Assembly: GCA_951802425.1 (NCBI GenBank)
Contig: OX637801.1
Coordinates: forward strand, 558,001-622,000
DNA: 64,000 bases
Direction of reading: 5' to 3'
DNA from: Clavaria fumosa
Taxonomy: Eukaryota; Basidiomycota; Agaricomycetes; Agaricales; Clavariaceae
Of this stretch, positions 25,594-35,987 are shown piece after piece (within the stretch, counting starts at the first letter, position 1; each line of letters begins with the position of its first letter). The position numbers and the translations under genes were made by a program. The notes beneath the pieces were generated by a model. It was not told the origin of the DNA and did not search any database. It saw only the letters and a program-made list of their open reading frames with translations.

Positions 25594-25606
25594 GAAGGGG
25601 GGGTAA
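25594..25606 (+). other. Gypsy-A polypurine tract
   Basis: GAAGGGGGGGTAA lies directly before the TG of the 3' LTR, the expected place for the plus-strand DNA primer of an LTR retrotransposon. Confidence 0.85.
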
Positions 25607-27023
25607 TGTCAGGACCCATTCATTTTTCCCATACCCAAACCGACCTTACCAAGACTTCTGAACCTCCCAACGACCCTCTACAACCTCGCGAGCCCCTTCA
25701 CATGCTTCCGAAACCTGCTATTCCCTTCCGGAAGCCTCTCCAACCTTTCCCGCACTCACACGACACTCGCGACCACTATGCCATATTCGCGACGCCTCCC
25801 TTTATTTCATTCCATACGCATACCTCGCCCAGACCCACCAATCTTACGCGTGACACGACGTTGCGCGTCTTCTTCCGCCAGCACGTGACTTGCCGCGCGG
25901 CACCCCCGGTGCTACCACTACCAGCGCTAATACGTTACCAGCGTTACGACCGTTACCCGCGTTACCAGTGTTACCCACGTGACTACCCGCCCACAGGTCA
26001 CCTGCGTCACTAGCGTCACTCACGTGATCGCTCTTATGATCTCGCGACCTTAACACTCAAACGCGCCACCAACGGTCAGCTGTACGAACACTTCAAATTA
26101 TGCTTCCTTTCTTCTCCCCAATCGTCTATAACTACTTTACTTATGATCCGAGAATCCCCCAGTAGTTATAGATACGTATATAATTATTTAACCAGGTCGC
26201 GACCCATGACAGGTCATCTTCGTGACCTTACCTATGCATACCTAACCCCTCGCAACCTTAGTAGAACACGCGCCCAGTCACTTTACGACTAAACATACCC
26301 CGTACTACTATATTCTTGTCGCCTGGCGACCTCTGTACTTTCCCTCTTTCGTTGTACTCTCTGTACGCACGTATATAAGTCTCGCATGTACTTCTCGTAC
26401 TGTAGACTTGATATTAATGCACATTGGTTTAAGCTTGAGGCTATTACGCCCTTTGAGCTTGGAACCATTGCGATTGATAGGTCTTGTCTCTCTTGGTGAC
26501 CACAAGATCGCCAAGACACACTCTACTCTGTTCTAACTCGCCCTCTGCGCTCGTACAACTCGCGCGATCTAGGTATTCTTTATTATTCGTCTTGGTACTG
26601 ATCTTGGAACCCTACAGGTTCACCTGTCGGTTGGCAAAGTTATTGCCTTCACCAACACATTTCTCAACACCGTCGCGACCACCGCGACCCTTCCAACATT
26701 GTCTATTTCTTTCACCTCGTCTATTCCTTTCTTCACGCTTCGTCGGTCGACTTCGCGACCCTCTCAGCGTCACTCATTTCCCCCTTCCTCGTCAATTACC
26801 TCCTTTACGCTTCATTTATCGACTTCGCGACCTTCCCAACGACGTCTTCCTCCTCTATACTTGTCTTTCTTCACTCTTACATCTTCTCAGATGTCTTCGC
26901 GACCTTCCGGGACTGAGCATTCTCGACTGTGCTCAACAGTTGATTGGTCTTAGCGAGTTTCCAGGACTGGTCACCAACAAGTTGATCTCCAGCATTACTA
27001 TCGAGACAGGACAGGCCCTAACA
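25607..27023 (+). repeat. Gypsy-A 3' LTR
   Basis: This is the 1417-bp partner of 16259-17675. It ends in CCCTAACA and is followed by the target duplication AAAGT (27024-27028). Confidence 0.97.
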
Positions 27024-27067
27024 AAAGTATTCAGTTTTATTTGGTCCATATCACATGACCGTGATGT

Positions 27068-27252
27068 GATGGGAGGGTTCGGTCACACAACGTGTGACAA
27101 GAAGACGACGTCTTGGCCAACGAAAGGCCTCATCACGTGCCACTCATCTTTCGTTGAACATTACACTATATAATTTAATACTGCCCTCCTCATCTCGAGA
27201 CCTGACTCGATTCTGTCCCTCTGCACCCAATTCTCCCTTCAATTTTGAACTA
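27068..27252 (+). repeat. 185-bp promoter-like direct repeat, copy 1
   Basis: This segment recurs at 32434-32618 with the same length and only a few differences. It contains CACGTG-like sites and a TATA-like ACACTATATAATTTAA (near 27162), followed by a C/T-rich stretch. The pair could be the ends of a 5.5-kb repeat element, but the flanking sequences differ and I cannot fix LTR borders. Confidence 0.8.
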
Positions 27253-27344
27253 AGGCTATCACGACTCGTCTCGAGACCTGACTCGATTCTGTCCCTCTGC
27301 ACCCAATTCTCCCTTCAATTTTGAACTAAGGCTATCACGACTCG
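27193..27344 (+). repeat. 76-bp tandem duplication
   Basis: Two almost identical 76-bp units starting TCTCGAGACC (27193 and 27269). The first overlaps the promoter-like repeat. Confidence 0.9.
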
Positions 27345-27659
27345 CAACTCCGTGGCTCCTCGTGACTCCGTCCTTCAGGACCAGTCCTCTCAGGACTCCG
27401 GTGCCAGCAACCCTCTGGCTCCTCCTAGGATGGATCCCCCAGTCGGAGGAGGGGGGGTCACAGGTACCGCCAATGAGAATCCATATCCGCCACCTGCCGG
27501 GGAGCGCCCCGGTTATCCCTTCTGCCCCCAGCGGGGTGACGCACGGGCATTCTAGGATGGCTTTGGGGTCTCCTCCGCCACCGGCAGGCAGCTCCGGGCG
27601 TGGCTGGCGCTGGGACGCACTCTCACTCCTGTCGGATGTTTGGGCACCCTGTGTTGCCA

Positions 27660-28650
27660 AAGTGTCCTCTTGGCCTGCCATCATTCCTCTGTCGCATCGC
27701 ATGCGCCTCCGGCCAACCCTCTTGGCCAGCCGGCACCGCTTGTGCCCGCCATTCCTCTTTTGCATCGCATGCATCTCCGGCCAATCCTCTTGGCCAGCAG
27801 GCACCGCTTGTGCCTGCTGTTGCTCCTCTGTTGCATCGCATGCATCTCCGGCCAGCCCTCTTGGCCAGTGGGCACTGCTTGTGCCTGCCGATCCTCCTTC
27901 GCGTCGCATGCGTCTCCGGCCAACCCTCTTGGCCACCGCTTGTGCCTGCTGTCACTCTTCTGTTGCATCGCATGCATCTCCAGCCAGCCCTCTTGGCCAG
28001 TGGGCACCGCTTGTGCCCGCCGATCCTCTTTCGCATCGCATGCGTCTCCAGCCAAACCTCTTGGCCAGCAGGCGCCGCTTGTGCCTGCTGTCACTCTTCT
28101 GTTGCATTGCATGCATCTCCGGCCAGCCCTCTTGGCCGGTGGGCACCGCTTGTGCCCGCCGATCCTCTTTCGCATCGCATGCATCTCCAGCCAACCCTCT
28201 TGGCCAGCAGGCACCGCTTGTGCCTGCTGTCACTCCTCTGTTTGCATCGCATGCATCTCCAGCCAGTCCTCTTGGCCGGTGGGCACCGCTTGTGCCCTCC
28301 AATCCTCTTTCGCATCGCATGCATCTCCAGCCAACCCTCTTGGCCGGCAGGCACCACTTGTGCCTGCTGTCACTCCTCTGTTGCATCGCATGCATCTCCG
28401 GCCAGCCCTCTGGGCCAGTGGGCACCGCTTGTGCCTGCCGATCCTCTTTCGCATCGCATGCGTCTCCAGCCAATCCTCTTGGCCAGCAGGCACCGCTTGT
28501 GCCTGCTGTCGCTCCTCTGTCGCACCGCATGCATCTCCAGCCGGTCCTCTTGGCCAACGGGCACCGCTTGCGCTTGCCGTTCCTCTGTCGCATCGCGTGT
28601 GTCTCCGGCCATCCCTCTTGGCCGGCAGGCACCCCTAGTGCCTTCCGCCA
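27660..28650 (+). repeat. Minisatellite with alternating 68- and 71-bp units
   Basis: About 14 units are recognisable by ATGCATCTCC or ATGCGTCTCC followed by a CTCTTGGCC block. Successive starts at 27701, 27769, 27840, 27908, 27972, 28040, 28111, 28179, 28251, 28319, 28390, 28458, 28529 and 28597 give spacings that alternate 68 and 71 (one 64, one 72). This is a 139-bp higher-order dimer. Open frames up to 458 residues on both strands are by-products of the repeat. Confidence 0.95.
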
Positions 28651-28734
28651 TTCCCCCCAGGCCCTGTTCCCACACTTGAGTGCCGCTCCCCAGTCTCGGG
28701 ACTTGCGCCCAGCTGCGGCTGCGGTCGTTCGGCT

Positions 28735-29095
28735 CTGAGGACTTGCGCCCGGCCGTGGCTGCAGTCCTCCAGTGCATGAGTGGCTGTTCTGGAATTGAAT
28801 TTGAGCTTGCTGTTGTCGCACTCTGCATCTCGCCTCGAGAAGCGCACCCTCGCGTAGCACGCATTGCGAAGAGGATCCACTTGTTTTTCATGCAGGGTCG
28901 CTCAGTATTTGTTATTGCCCTGCTCCCACATGCGGGTGCCACTCCCCACTCTGGGGGCTTGTGCCCGGCCACGGCTGCGGTCCCTCAGTGCGTGTGTGGC
29001 CGTTCTGGAATGAGCTTTGAGCTTGCGGTTGCTGCACTCTGCACTTCGCCTCGAGAAGCACGCCCTCGCGTAGCATGCCTTGCGAGGGGATGTTG
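28735..29095 (+). repeat. Diverged direct duplication, period about 216 bp
   Basis: A block containing CGCCTCGAGAAG, CCTCGCGTAGCA and a TTGAGCTTG motif occurs twice; CGCCTCGAGAAG is at 28831 and 29047. A third weak trace (CGCTTGTTTTCATGCGG) lies near 29568. Confidence 0.75.
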
Positions 29096-29702
29096 GGCTA
29101 GGTAGAGCCGTGTCGTCCTGCGCGGTTAGGACGTCCCCTTGCAGCAGCCTCCCAGGCAAGGTGAAGATCCTCCGTCTCTTGGCTGTGGCTGTGGGCTTGG
29201 ACAGGGCCTGAACCGTCTCAGTCGTAGCGGCCGCTTCCCTGGGGAGCGCCACTGCCGCCTCTTGCCTCGCCTTGCTGTTACCATCGGGGTACTGGAGCGG
29301 CAGCAGCTCGTCGCTGTCCCCGTGCGACAGCGCCTGCCCTGCTACGTGCTCGACCATCTTCAGCCGCGGCTGCGGGAGGATTGGTGTGTCGCACCACGTC
29401 TCCGTAGGCCAGCACTTGTCAGGAAGACGGTGCGCCTGTAAGCGGAATCCGCTTCGCGCCCACTGCCGGTCTCGCGTGCACGCACACGGGCATGGAGGAC
29501 CACGGAGGAGGCGCACGGACCAGTCCCGTCACAGCGCCGTCTCATCACATTCTGATCCTGCGACTGATCCGCTTGTTTTCATGCGGGGTCACTCAGTATT
29601 TGCTATCACAAGAGCGCTCTCTCAGTCTGGCCCTCTGTTATTATATCAATATTATTATTTTGTTTCACAGAACTGTAAGAACCCTGCCTTCCATTTGCAA
29701 CA

Positions 29703-30075
29703 TGCCATCCGTACCTCTTCGTCTGCTGACCTCCCCTCCACATGCACACTCTTTGATCAATGCTGGGGTGGACGGAGGAGTGGGGGAATCGCTTTATCCC
29801 TCTGCCTCCTGGAGCCAGACGTGACGGTTCAGTCGTTTGGCCCTCTTGACCTCTCGACTGACCTGCCACATCTTTCGGTCCGAGCAGCAACTGTCCGTTC
29901 CTCTTCGTCTGCTGACCTCCCCTCCACATGCACACTCTTTGATCAATTCTGGGGTAAACTGAGGGGTGGGGAAGTCGCTTCGTCCCTCCGCTTCCTGGAA
30001 CCTGACGTGATGGTTCAATCGTTTGGCCTTCTTGACATCTTGGCTGACCTGCTATGTCTTTCGGTCTGAGCGGCA
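29703..30075 (+). repeat. Two tandem units of about 186 bp
   Basis: CCTCTTCGTCTGCTGACC occurs at 29714 and 29900, and similarity continues through GATCAAT...TGGGG and the CTTGAC...TCTTTCGGTC end. Frames through it are not convincing as coding. Confidence 0.85.
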
Positions 30076-30777
30076 AACTTTCAATCAACCAGCCGTGGTC
30101 TTCATACACGTCCGACACACCTTCCCTCGTTCCCGTCATCTGGGGTCCTGATCCCGCATCCAGTCATTGGGCACCATATGCGATTTCGCTTCATCGACCC
30201 TCATGCTGTCACAAACCCTTGCCTTCGGGCCACCTGCGGCTCCCTTCTGCGGCTTTCCACCTCCGGAGAATTTGCGGTATCTGCCATGCCTCTCCCGCCT
30301 GCACAACCGCTCCTTCCTTTTCTCGCATAGCCCTGGTCGTGTCCGCGTACCATGGGTGCCGCCTCGTTTTTGTCGCAGGCTGCGTTGCCGTAGTCGTTCC
30401 CATCATAGGCAGCCTTTGATAGCCGCTGATCATGTCCTGTCAACATATTGGTTTTGACTCTTCTCGTCTAGGGGGCAGAGGGCTTCGTTGCAGGCCTTCG
30501 TTTGTTTCATCCTCCCTTGGCACTCCGCTTGTAATGCCCCGACGTCTCGGCGACTGCCCGACTTGTGGCCAGCGGGTCTCCTAGACGAAATGCGAAGCTG
30601 TTAATTTGACATGGGGGGCGAGGATTGCTACTGCCTTGCCTACCTCTACCATCTCTCAGCTTTATTGAGCTGTCAAGCGCCGCAGCACCAAGGATCAAAA
30701 GGTGGCAGGGATCAGGTATGGCTTCATTGGTCGTTCTTTTCCAGACAACGTAGTCAGATATTTCGTGTCATCCTTGA
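30076..30777. other. Unassigned GC-rich interval
   Basis: Overlapping frames of 63-121 residues on both strands with no domains. I see no repeat partner in the window. Confidence 0.4.
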
Positions 30778-31338
30778 TCCCTGGTGAGCGGCCAGTATTC
30801 GCCCTGCCTGGCGCAGGCGCTGGTGTGGCACACCCTTTGTGATCGCAGCCCTCGTGCTCCCTCTGACGGCCCCGAGCTGGCTAAGAAGTTCGCGCTGCCA
30901 ACCTCAGCCTTCTGAACCATGAATGATAGGGTTTTGAACCTAACCTGACGTAAAGTTTCGCAGCTTCGGGTCATGTGGGAGGAGTGTTGCGTCTTTGAAA
31001 CCTTGTGAGCCGCCAGTATTTGCCCTGCCTGGCACGGGCGCTGGTGTGGCATGCCCCTTGCGGTCGCGGCCCTCACGCTCCCTCTAACGGCCCGAGCTGG
31101 CTAAGAAGTGCGCGCTGCCAACCTCAGCCTTCTGATCCGTGCACGGTAGGTTTTGAACCTGGTGGGCCAGGATTTGTCGCATCTTTGAACCCTCGTGAGC
31201 CGCCAGCATTCGCCTGACTGCGATCCTCACGCTCATTCTAACGGCGCCGAGCTGGCTAAGAAGTTCGCGCTGCCAACCTCGGCCTTCTGAACCACGCGCG
31301 ATAGGTTCTGGACCTGGTGGGCCGGGATTCTAACTATC
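30778..31338 (+). repeat. Three tandem copies of a variable 180-230-bp unit
   Basis: Each copy contains a GCCAGTATT/GCCAGCATT start, a GAGCTGGCTAAGAAG block, GCGCTGCCAACCTC and a TTTTGAACCT-like end. Copies start near 30786, 31012 and 31200 and differ by indels. Confidence 0.85.
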
Positions 31339-31529
31339 TGTGCAACGCCGTGGCAAGAACCGTCGCAGACCCGATGGTGCGTTTCGCGGCTTCGGGTCGT
31401 GTGAGAGGAGTGTTGCGTCTCGCGATACAACCTATCAGTGTACCCTTGATGAGTATGGGTTTTGCTTGCAGGCAGGAATGGGTATAGGTCCGAGCCACTT
31501 GGGAGGCCACAACTGCTGCGAGCGGTAGG

Positions 31530-31830
31530 CGCCTCCTCGCGATCTGGACTCATCTGTGCATGAGTATGGGTGACGACAACTGCTGCAAGTGCCCGCGCAT
31601 GGCGTGCCAACGCCTCCCTCTGTCGGTGATTGCTGATAGCATTGGCCGGAGCGGTTGACGCCTCCTCGCGATCTGGACTCATCTGTGCATGGGTATGGGC
31701 GACGACAACTGCTGCAAGTGCCCGCGCACGGCGTGCCAGCGCCTCCCTCTGTCGGTGATTGCTGATAGCATTGGCCGGAGCGGTAGACGCCTCCTCGCGA
31801 TCTGAACTCATCTGTGCGTGGGTATCTGAC
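31530..31830 (+). repeat. 129-bp tandem repeat, about 2.3 units
   Basis: CGCCTCCTCGCGATCTG recurs at 31530, 31659 and 31788, exactly 129 bp apart. Since 129 equals 43 codons, a minus-strand frame (31233-31883) reads a 43-residue repeat containing HAQM, DREE and NHRQREALAR. No domain is recognised and coding status is doubtful. Confidence 0.85.
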
Positions 31831-32271
31831 CTGGCAGCACTACTGAGCAATCCTGTTATCGTCGCTGACAACGTCGAGCCCAAACTTGCTCACATTTGGA
31901 TGACTGCACATTGCCTATCGAACTGCTCGCCGGCACTTGACATCGCAGGATTTCCCTGGGCCCTAGCCCCGAACCCATCCTCTGTGTAGCATGCACGCAA
32001 TGCGGTCTGGCGGAGCGCCCTCCCGGCCCCAAACCCAGAGGGAGACGCAACGTGGTCTGCATGCGTTGCGTTGACTCAGGCCGCCTGTAAGGAATGCATA
32101 GTGGCGTGAGTGAATGCGCATGCTGACATGTCTGAGCTATGGCTGTGTGGTCCGTCACTTGTGGTCGCATGTCTCACTCGCTCGCATTTGATGTCCTCGC
32201 CGCCTAGCGTCCCTCCGGGTTGGGGGGTGCCGTTTCCGCTCCCGCACGTCATCGCCCGTCGGCTCGCTTTT
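31831..32271. other. Unassigned interval
   Basis: GC-rich sequence with short overlapping frames on both strands. Nothing recognised. Confidence 0.4.
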
Positions 32272-32832
32272 GGGTGGTCCTGTCACTCCCCTGGCACACC
32301 CAGCTAAGGGCTCGGACAGTGAGCTTCATTTGTCTGACCCTAGCTCACCCACAACTAGACTCTAGCTTATCACATCATATAGAATCTAGTACATAAATCC
32401 TCCCATTCTAGCCTGGCCTGAGTACAGGGCCAAGATGGGAGGGTTCGGTCACACAACGTGTGACAAGAAGACGACGTCTTGGCCAACGAAAGGCCTCATC
32501 ACGTGCCACTCATCTTTTGTTGAACATTACACTATATAATTTAATACTGCCCTCCTCATCTCAAGACCTGACTCGATTCTGTCCCTCTGCACCCAATTCT
32601 CCCTTCAATTTTGAACTACCCACCCTCCACTCCCTTTTCTTATATTGATAGCTAGTTTCTTCTGTGCTCGGGTGGTCCTGTCACTCCCCCGGCACACCCA
32701 GCTAAGGGCTCGGACAGTGAGCTTCATTTGTCTGACCCTAGCTCACCCACAACTAGACTCTAGCTTATCACATCATATAGAATCTAGTACATAAATCCTC
32801 CCATTCTAGCCTGGCCTGAGTACAGGGCCAAG
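32272..32832 (+). repeat. 163-bp direct repeats flanking promoter-like copy 2
   Basis: 32272-32434 and 32670-32832 are near-identical (GGGTGGTCC...GGGCCAAG), 398 bp apart. Between them lies the second copy of the 185-bp promoter-like repeat (32434-32618). This may be a tandem duplication or the scar of an element with long terminal duplications. Confidence 0.85.
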
Positions 32833-33076
32833 TTGGGGGCAGAAAGTCCTCAACTCTGTAACGGCGTGTTAGCGTGACGTCACGGCCTGTGACAGAATGT
32901 GTGACAAAGCCTGACACAACTCATTCCAAGCATTATTACTCAGTGACCACAAATGGGTTTTTGTTGGTTCTTTCAATGCTGGTACCTTGAGGAATAGTAA
33001 TACTATACTTTCTGAATGTTATTTTACATGTTTAATACAGTGGTCATGGGAAATTTACTCTTTCACAGTCCATGTC

Positions 33077-34263
33077 TCAACACATCAGAGAATAAATCCA
33101 GTCCTCATCAATCCAGTCACTTCCTTCTTGGTCCAGATCAAACACCTCCATTTGAACACCTAATGTAGGCACATCTGTCTTCCAGTGCCCAGCATTTAGG
33201 CCATCAATGGCTTCTAAAAGGGCTGATCTAATCTCATTCACCCTTGTTCTGGTATTAATGGTATTGAGATTAGGAGCCCCTGCTGTTTGATAAGCAAGCA
33301 AATGTGTCTTCAGCTGCTCTCCTTTCAGCTTCTTTATCTCCACCTTATCAGTGATCAATTTGACAGTGGCAATTTCTTCAGCAAGTTTCAATGCCTTGTT
33401 CTTCTTGGCCCTTCTACCTGCTGCCTTCTTGGCATTCTTGGCTTGTTCATATTCAACCTGTGCCTTTCTCCTCATTGCTTCTATGAGAATCAGCATCATG
33501 AGCCATTTTACATAAGAACTTATAGTCCTCAGGTTGGAAATTCTCATCCATGAATTGTTGTGTCTCATTGTGATGAAACATTGCTTGAGCATTGTATTGC
33601 AGCAGGGTAAGCTGAGACTGCTGTCACATGAGAACTTGAAATGAGCCAAGAGCACCCTCATTCACATCATTGGTTGGAGGCATCCAAGCCAATTCACATT
33701 CATCTGCTGTTGCTTCATCAATCAATCCTCCTGGAGCAAACTCTGATATGAAGTGTTTCCAGGTGTCATATGCACCCTGGAAGAATGCAATCATGATACC
33801 TCTGAGATGAGGCAGTTCTGGAGCAATCTGATGGATAGCAGCAACTGTCCTTGGTGAATACCAAGGCTGTCCATCTAATGCTCCTGTCTTATGTGTGACA
33901 GCAGGACCAAGCAGAAAATCTGGATCCTCAAGAATCCTTTTCATGTGGGCATGGACTTGATGATGCAGTGGCCCCAGTTTAAGCATATTTACTCCTGGCT
34001 TGTGAATCTGCTGAATGTATGGATGTGTGATAACTTGGGCATATAATGCCAGCACTACAAGCTCTGTCTTTGTGGCATTACAATGAAGGGCATTCCACAG
34101 GTTCTGTTCCATATGACTGAATCACAATGTCTGCTTTTTCTCTCTGATGAACTCCAGAAATCTCACATAATGTGGAAGATGTAGGATCAGTGTTGCTGCA
34201 GCTTCACAATATGATTGAAAGCAATTGTTAAAAGTGTCTGGGAAAGTCAGATTCTCCTGGACA
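33077..34263 (-). pseudogene. Family X gene 1, 3' part (split by Gypsy-C)
   Basis: This is the C-terminal half of an uncharacterised Agaricomycete repeat-associated protein; the 5' half is at 51008-52857. Readable motifs, minus strand: FPDTFNNCFQSYCEAAA, FSHMEQNLWNALHC, LALYAQVITHPY, MLKLGPLHHQVHAHM, ISEFAPGGLIDEAT and PPTNDVNEGALGSF, then a Lys/Ala-rich helix and a KLKGEQLKTHL tail. TGA codons at 34122-34124 and 33624-33626 are in frame where the family has Arg. A frame change follows near 33480. Removing Gypsy-C plus one copy of its target duplication rejoins the two halves in frame. Confidence 0.7.
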
Positions 34264-34302
34264 TGTCGGGCAGCCTGTAACGAGGTGTGTTGGGTTGTGA
34301 CA
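34264..34302 (-). repeat. Gypsy-C terminal repeat, 3' copy
   Basis: A 39-bp terminal direct repeat that matches 50967-51007. The shared core is GTAACGAGGTGTGTTGGG and what follows; mismatches are mainly CG against TG or CA. Confidence 0.75.
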
Positions 34303-34433
34303 GTACCTCCTCCCTAGGAGCTGAGCTCCTGCGAGGCAGGCCCATACATGACCAGTCACATGATTCCATTCATTTGTGGTGGTGCTCGATTTTCGTTTTC
34401 TGTAGAGTCGCGCCTCTGTTCCATCGCAACACC

Positions 34434-35601
34434 ATGGCACCTACTCTCCACCCCCTCCTTCCCCTTTTGTGTGAAATCATCGCCGAGTTCCAAACCCGGC
34501 ATTTGCTGATGGCAGAGAGGTCTCTCCCCCCCCAAATGGACCTGCGGGCGGAATTTGAGGCAGTGACGGAGGTGAGGGAGCTGCGAGTGTGGGCAGACGA
34601 TGCCCAGCGATTGGTGGTAAGTCACCCAGTCCCCTTGACTCTAATGCTGATATGATAGTGCTGCCATAGGACCACTGTAGGTGGTATATGGCTTTTGCTG
34701 TGGCGGAGGGGGACATCGTCGAGTCCGAGGGGCAGCTGGAGGCAGTGGAGTGGGTGATCGTCAACGCCCACAATTTTCTGAAGAAGGTCGACGATGTGTG
34801 CGTGGAGTGGGCAGCAGAGGTAGAGCAGGCATGCCAAGAGGATGAAGCAGAGGAAGCACAGAGGGAAGAGGAGCATGAGCAGAACACGCAGTGCGAGGAG
34901 GAGGAGGCAGCAGCAGTGGCGACTGAGGCGGCCGCGGCTGCCTGCATTCCCATGTCAGAGGAGCGCAGGCGAAGTGAGGACGTCTGACGACAACAAGATG
35001 CATCGGTGCGTGACGTTGGTGATGCGGAGATTGAGGAAGTTGACGCCGAGGGCTATCAGTATGCCCGCCTCAGGTTCCTTGAGACGTGCACACAGTGGGA
35101 AGGGCGGACATTGGTGGATGGGAAGGTAAGTAGTTTTAATCAAGAGAAAAAAGTTCTAACATAATATTTTGTAGGATAAGGTGTTGGTCTTGCAGGACCC
35201 CCTCTGTGAACACTGCGCATTCATGAGCATACAGTGCATCAGGGTTGCGGAGACATTGTGCGACCGGTGCGCATGGCAAAAATGGTCGTGCAATGCACTG
35301 GGCGGCAAGTTGCTCAAGCGGGGTCGGAAGCGGGTGCGAGGGCCCCATCGCTGGGCCGAGTCGGGTGCAGCGGCTGGTGGTGGTGATACCCCCGGCCCCG
35401 CAGACTGCGCAGCAATGGGAGGCGTGGAGGCAATGGCAGTGGTTCCTGCCCAGTTAAGTGGACAATCTCCGCCTCACCGAGAGCCTGCAGTCAATACAGT
35501 CAGCATGCGTAACGCTCATGCATGGGTTCACCGAGCTGAACGATGCCTTCGGGGACAAGAAGCGGGTGATCGAGGAGCAGGAATACGATGTGTCGGACTA
35601 G
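34434..35601 (+). pseudogene. Gypsy-C antisense accessory gene: double C-x2-C cluster
   Basis: This gene lies between the Gypsy-C pol end and the 3' terminal repeat, on the opposite strand. Exons are 34434-34616, 34670-35125 and 35175 onward; both introns are GTAAGT...AG (53 and 49 bp) and keep the frame. The product has an acidic, Glu/Ala-rich coiled-coil middle, then CEHC-x5-C and CDRC-x5-C (the second near 35260), followed by a basic KRGRKR. An in-frame TGA at 34985-34987 fits a former CGA. After about 35345 the frame appears shifted; a C-terminus ending EYDVSD at 35601 lies in another frame. It starts 132 bp inside the terminal repeat, as in Gypsy-A. Family unknown. Confidence 0.65.
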
Positions 35602-35987
35602 GTTTCCTTTTTCTCTCTCTCTCCTCCCCATTGGCCACTGTATATATATATTTGTATGTACATTAAATTTTTTTGTGGAAAAAAAAACTTGTCTTGTGTG
35701 ATGAAAGGTGAAAACCACAAGGAGTGAGGGTAAACAGAGAGATGAAGGGTGAAGTGGAAATGAATGATAGTGCATACGAGAGGTGGATTTGAAATAGTAG
35801 TTGAGTTTCAAAGTTTTGTAACGAAGCGGAGTATGTGGAATTTGTGCAGGTATTCTGTAGGATGTCTTTAATGTTTTTTTTTTGTTTTTTGTTTTTGTTT
35901 TTTTGTTTTTATAGTGTGTTGTATTGGAAATGAGGAAAAGGAACACAAGTAAGTGAGTAAAAGAAGTAAATTGCATATGTAGGCCCA

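Larger units (their letters stand above)
16259..27023 (+). mobile_element. Gypsy-A: full-length chromodomain Ty3/Gypsy retrotransposon
   Basis: The 10,765-bp element is bounded by two 1417-bp LTRs and by the 5-bp target duplication AAAGT (16254-16258 and 27024-27028). The internal order is gag (plus), pol with protease, RT, RNase H, integrase and chromodomain (plus), then a spliced antisense gene (minus), a polypurine tract and the 3' LTR. LTR ends have the form TGTCAGGACC...GGCCCTAACA. I find no clear tRNA-complementary primer-binding site after the 5' LTR. The coding frames are almost complete; in-frame TGA codons at 17853, 21281 and 25041 are the main lesions. Confidence 0.97.

Noticed and set aside
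27362..28972. Open frames of 200-458 residues on both strands
   Set aside because: They are mirror images over the 68/71-bp minisatellite. Cysteine and histidine repeats there follow from the unit and not from a protein family.
32434..32832. Solo LTR with terminal direct repeats
   Set aside because: The 163-bp flanking repeats resemble a tandem duplication of 398 bp; no TG...CA borders or short target duplication could be found.
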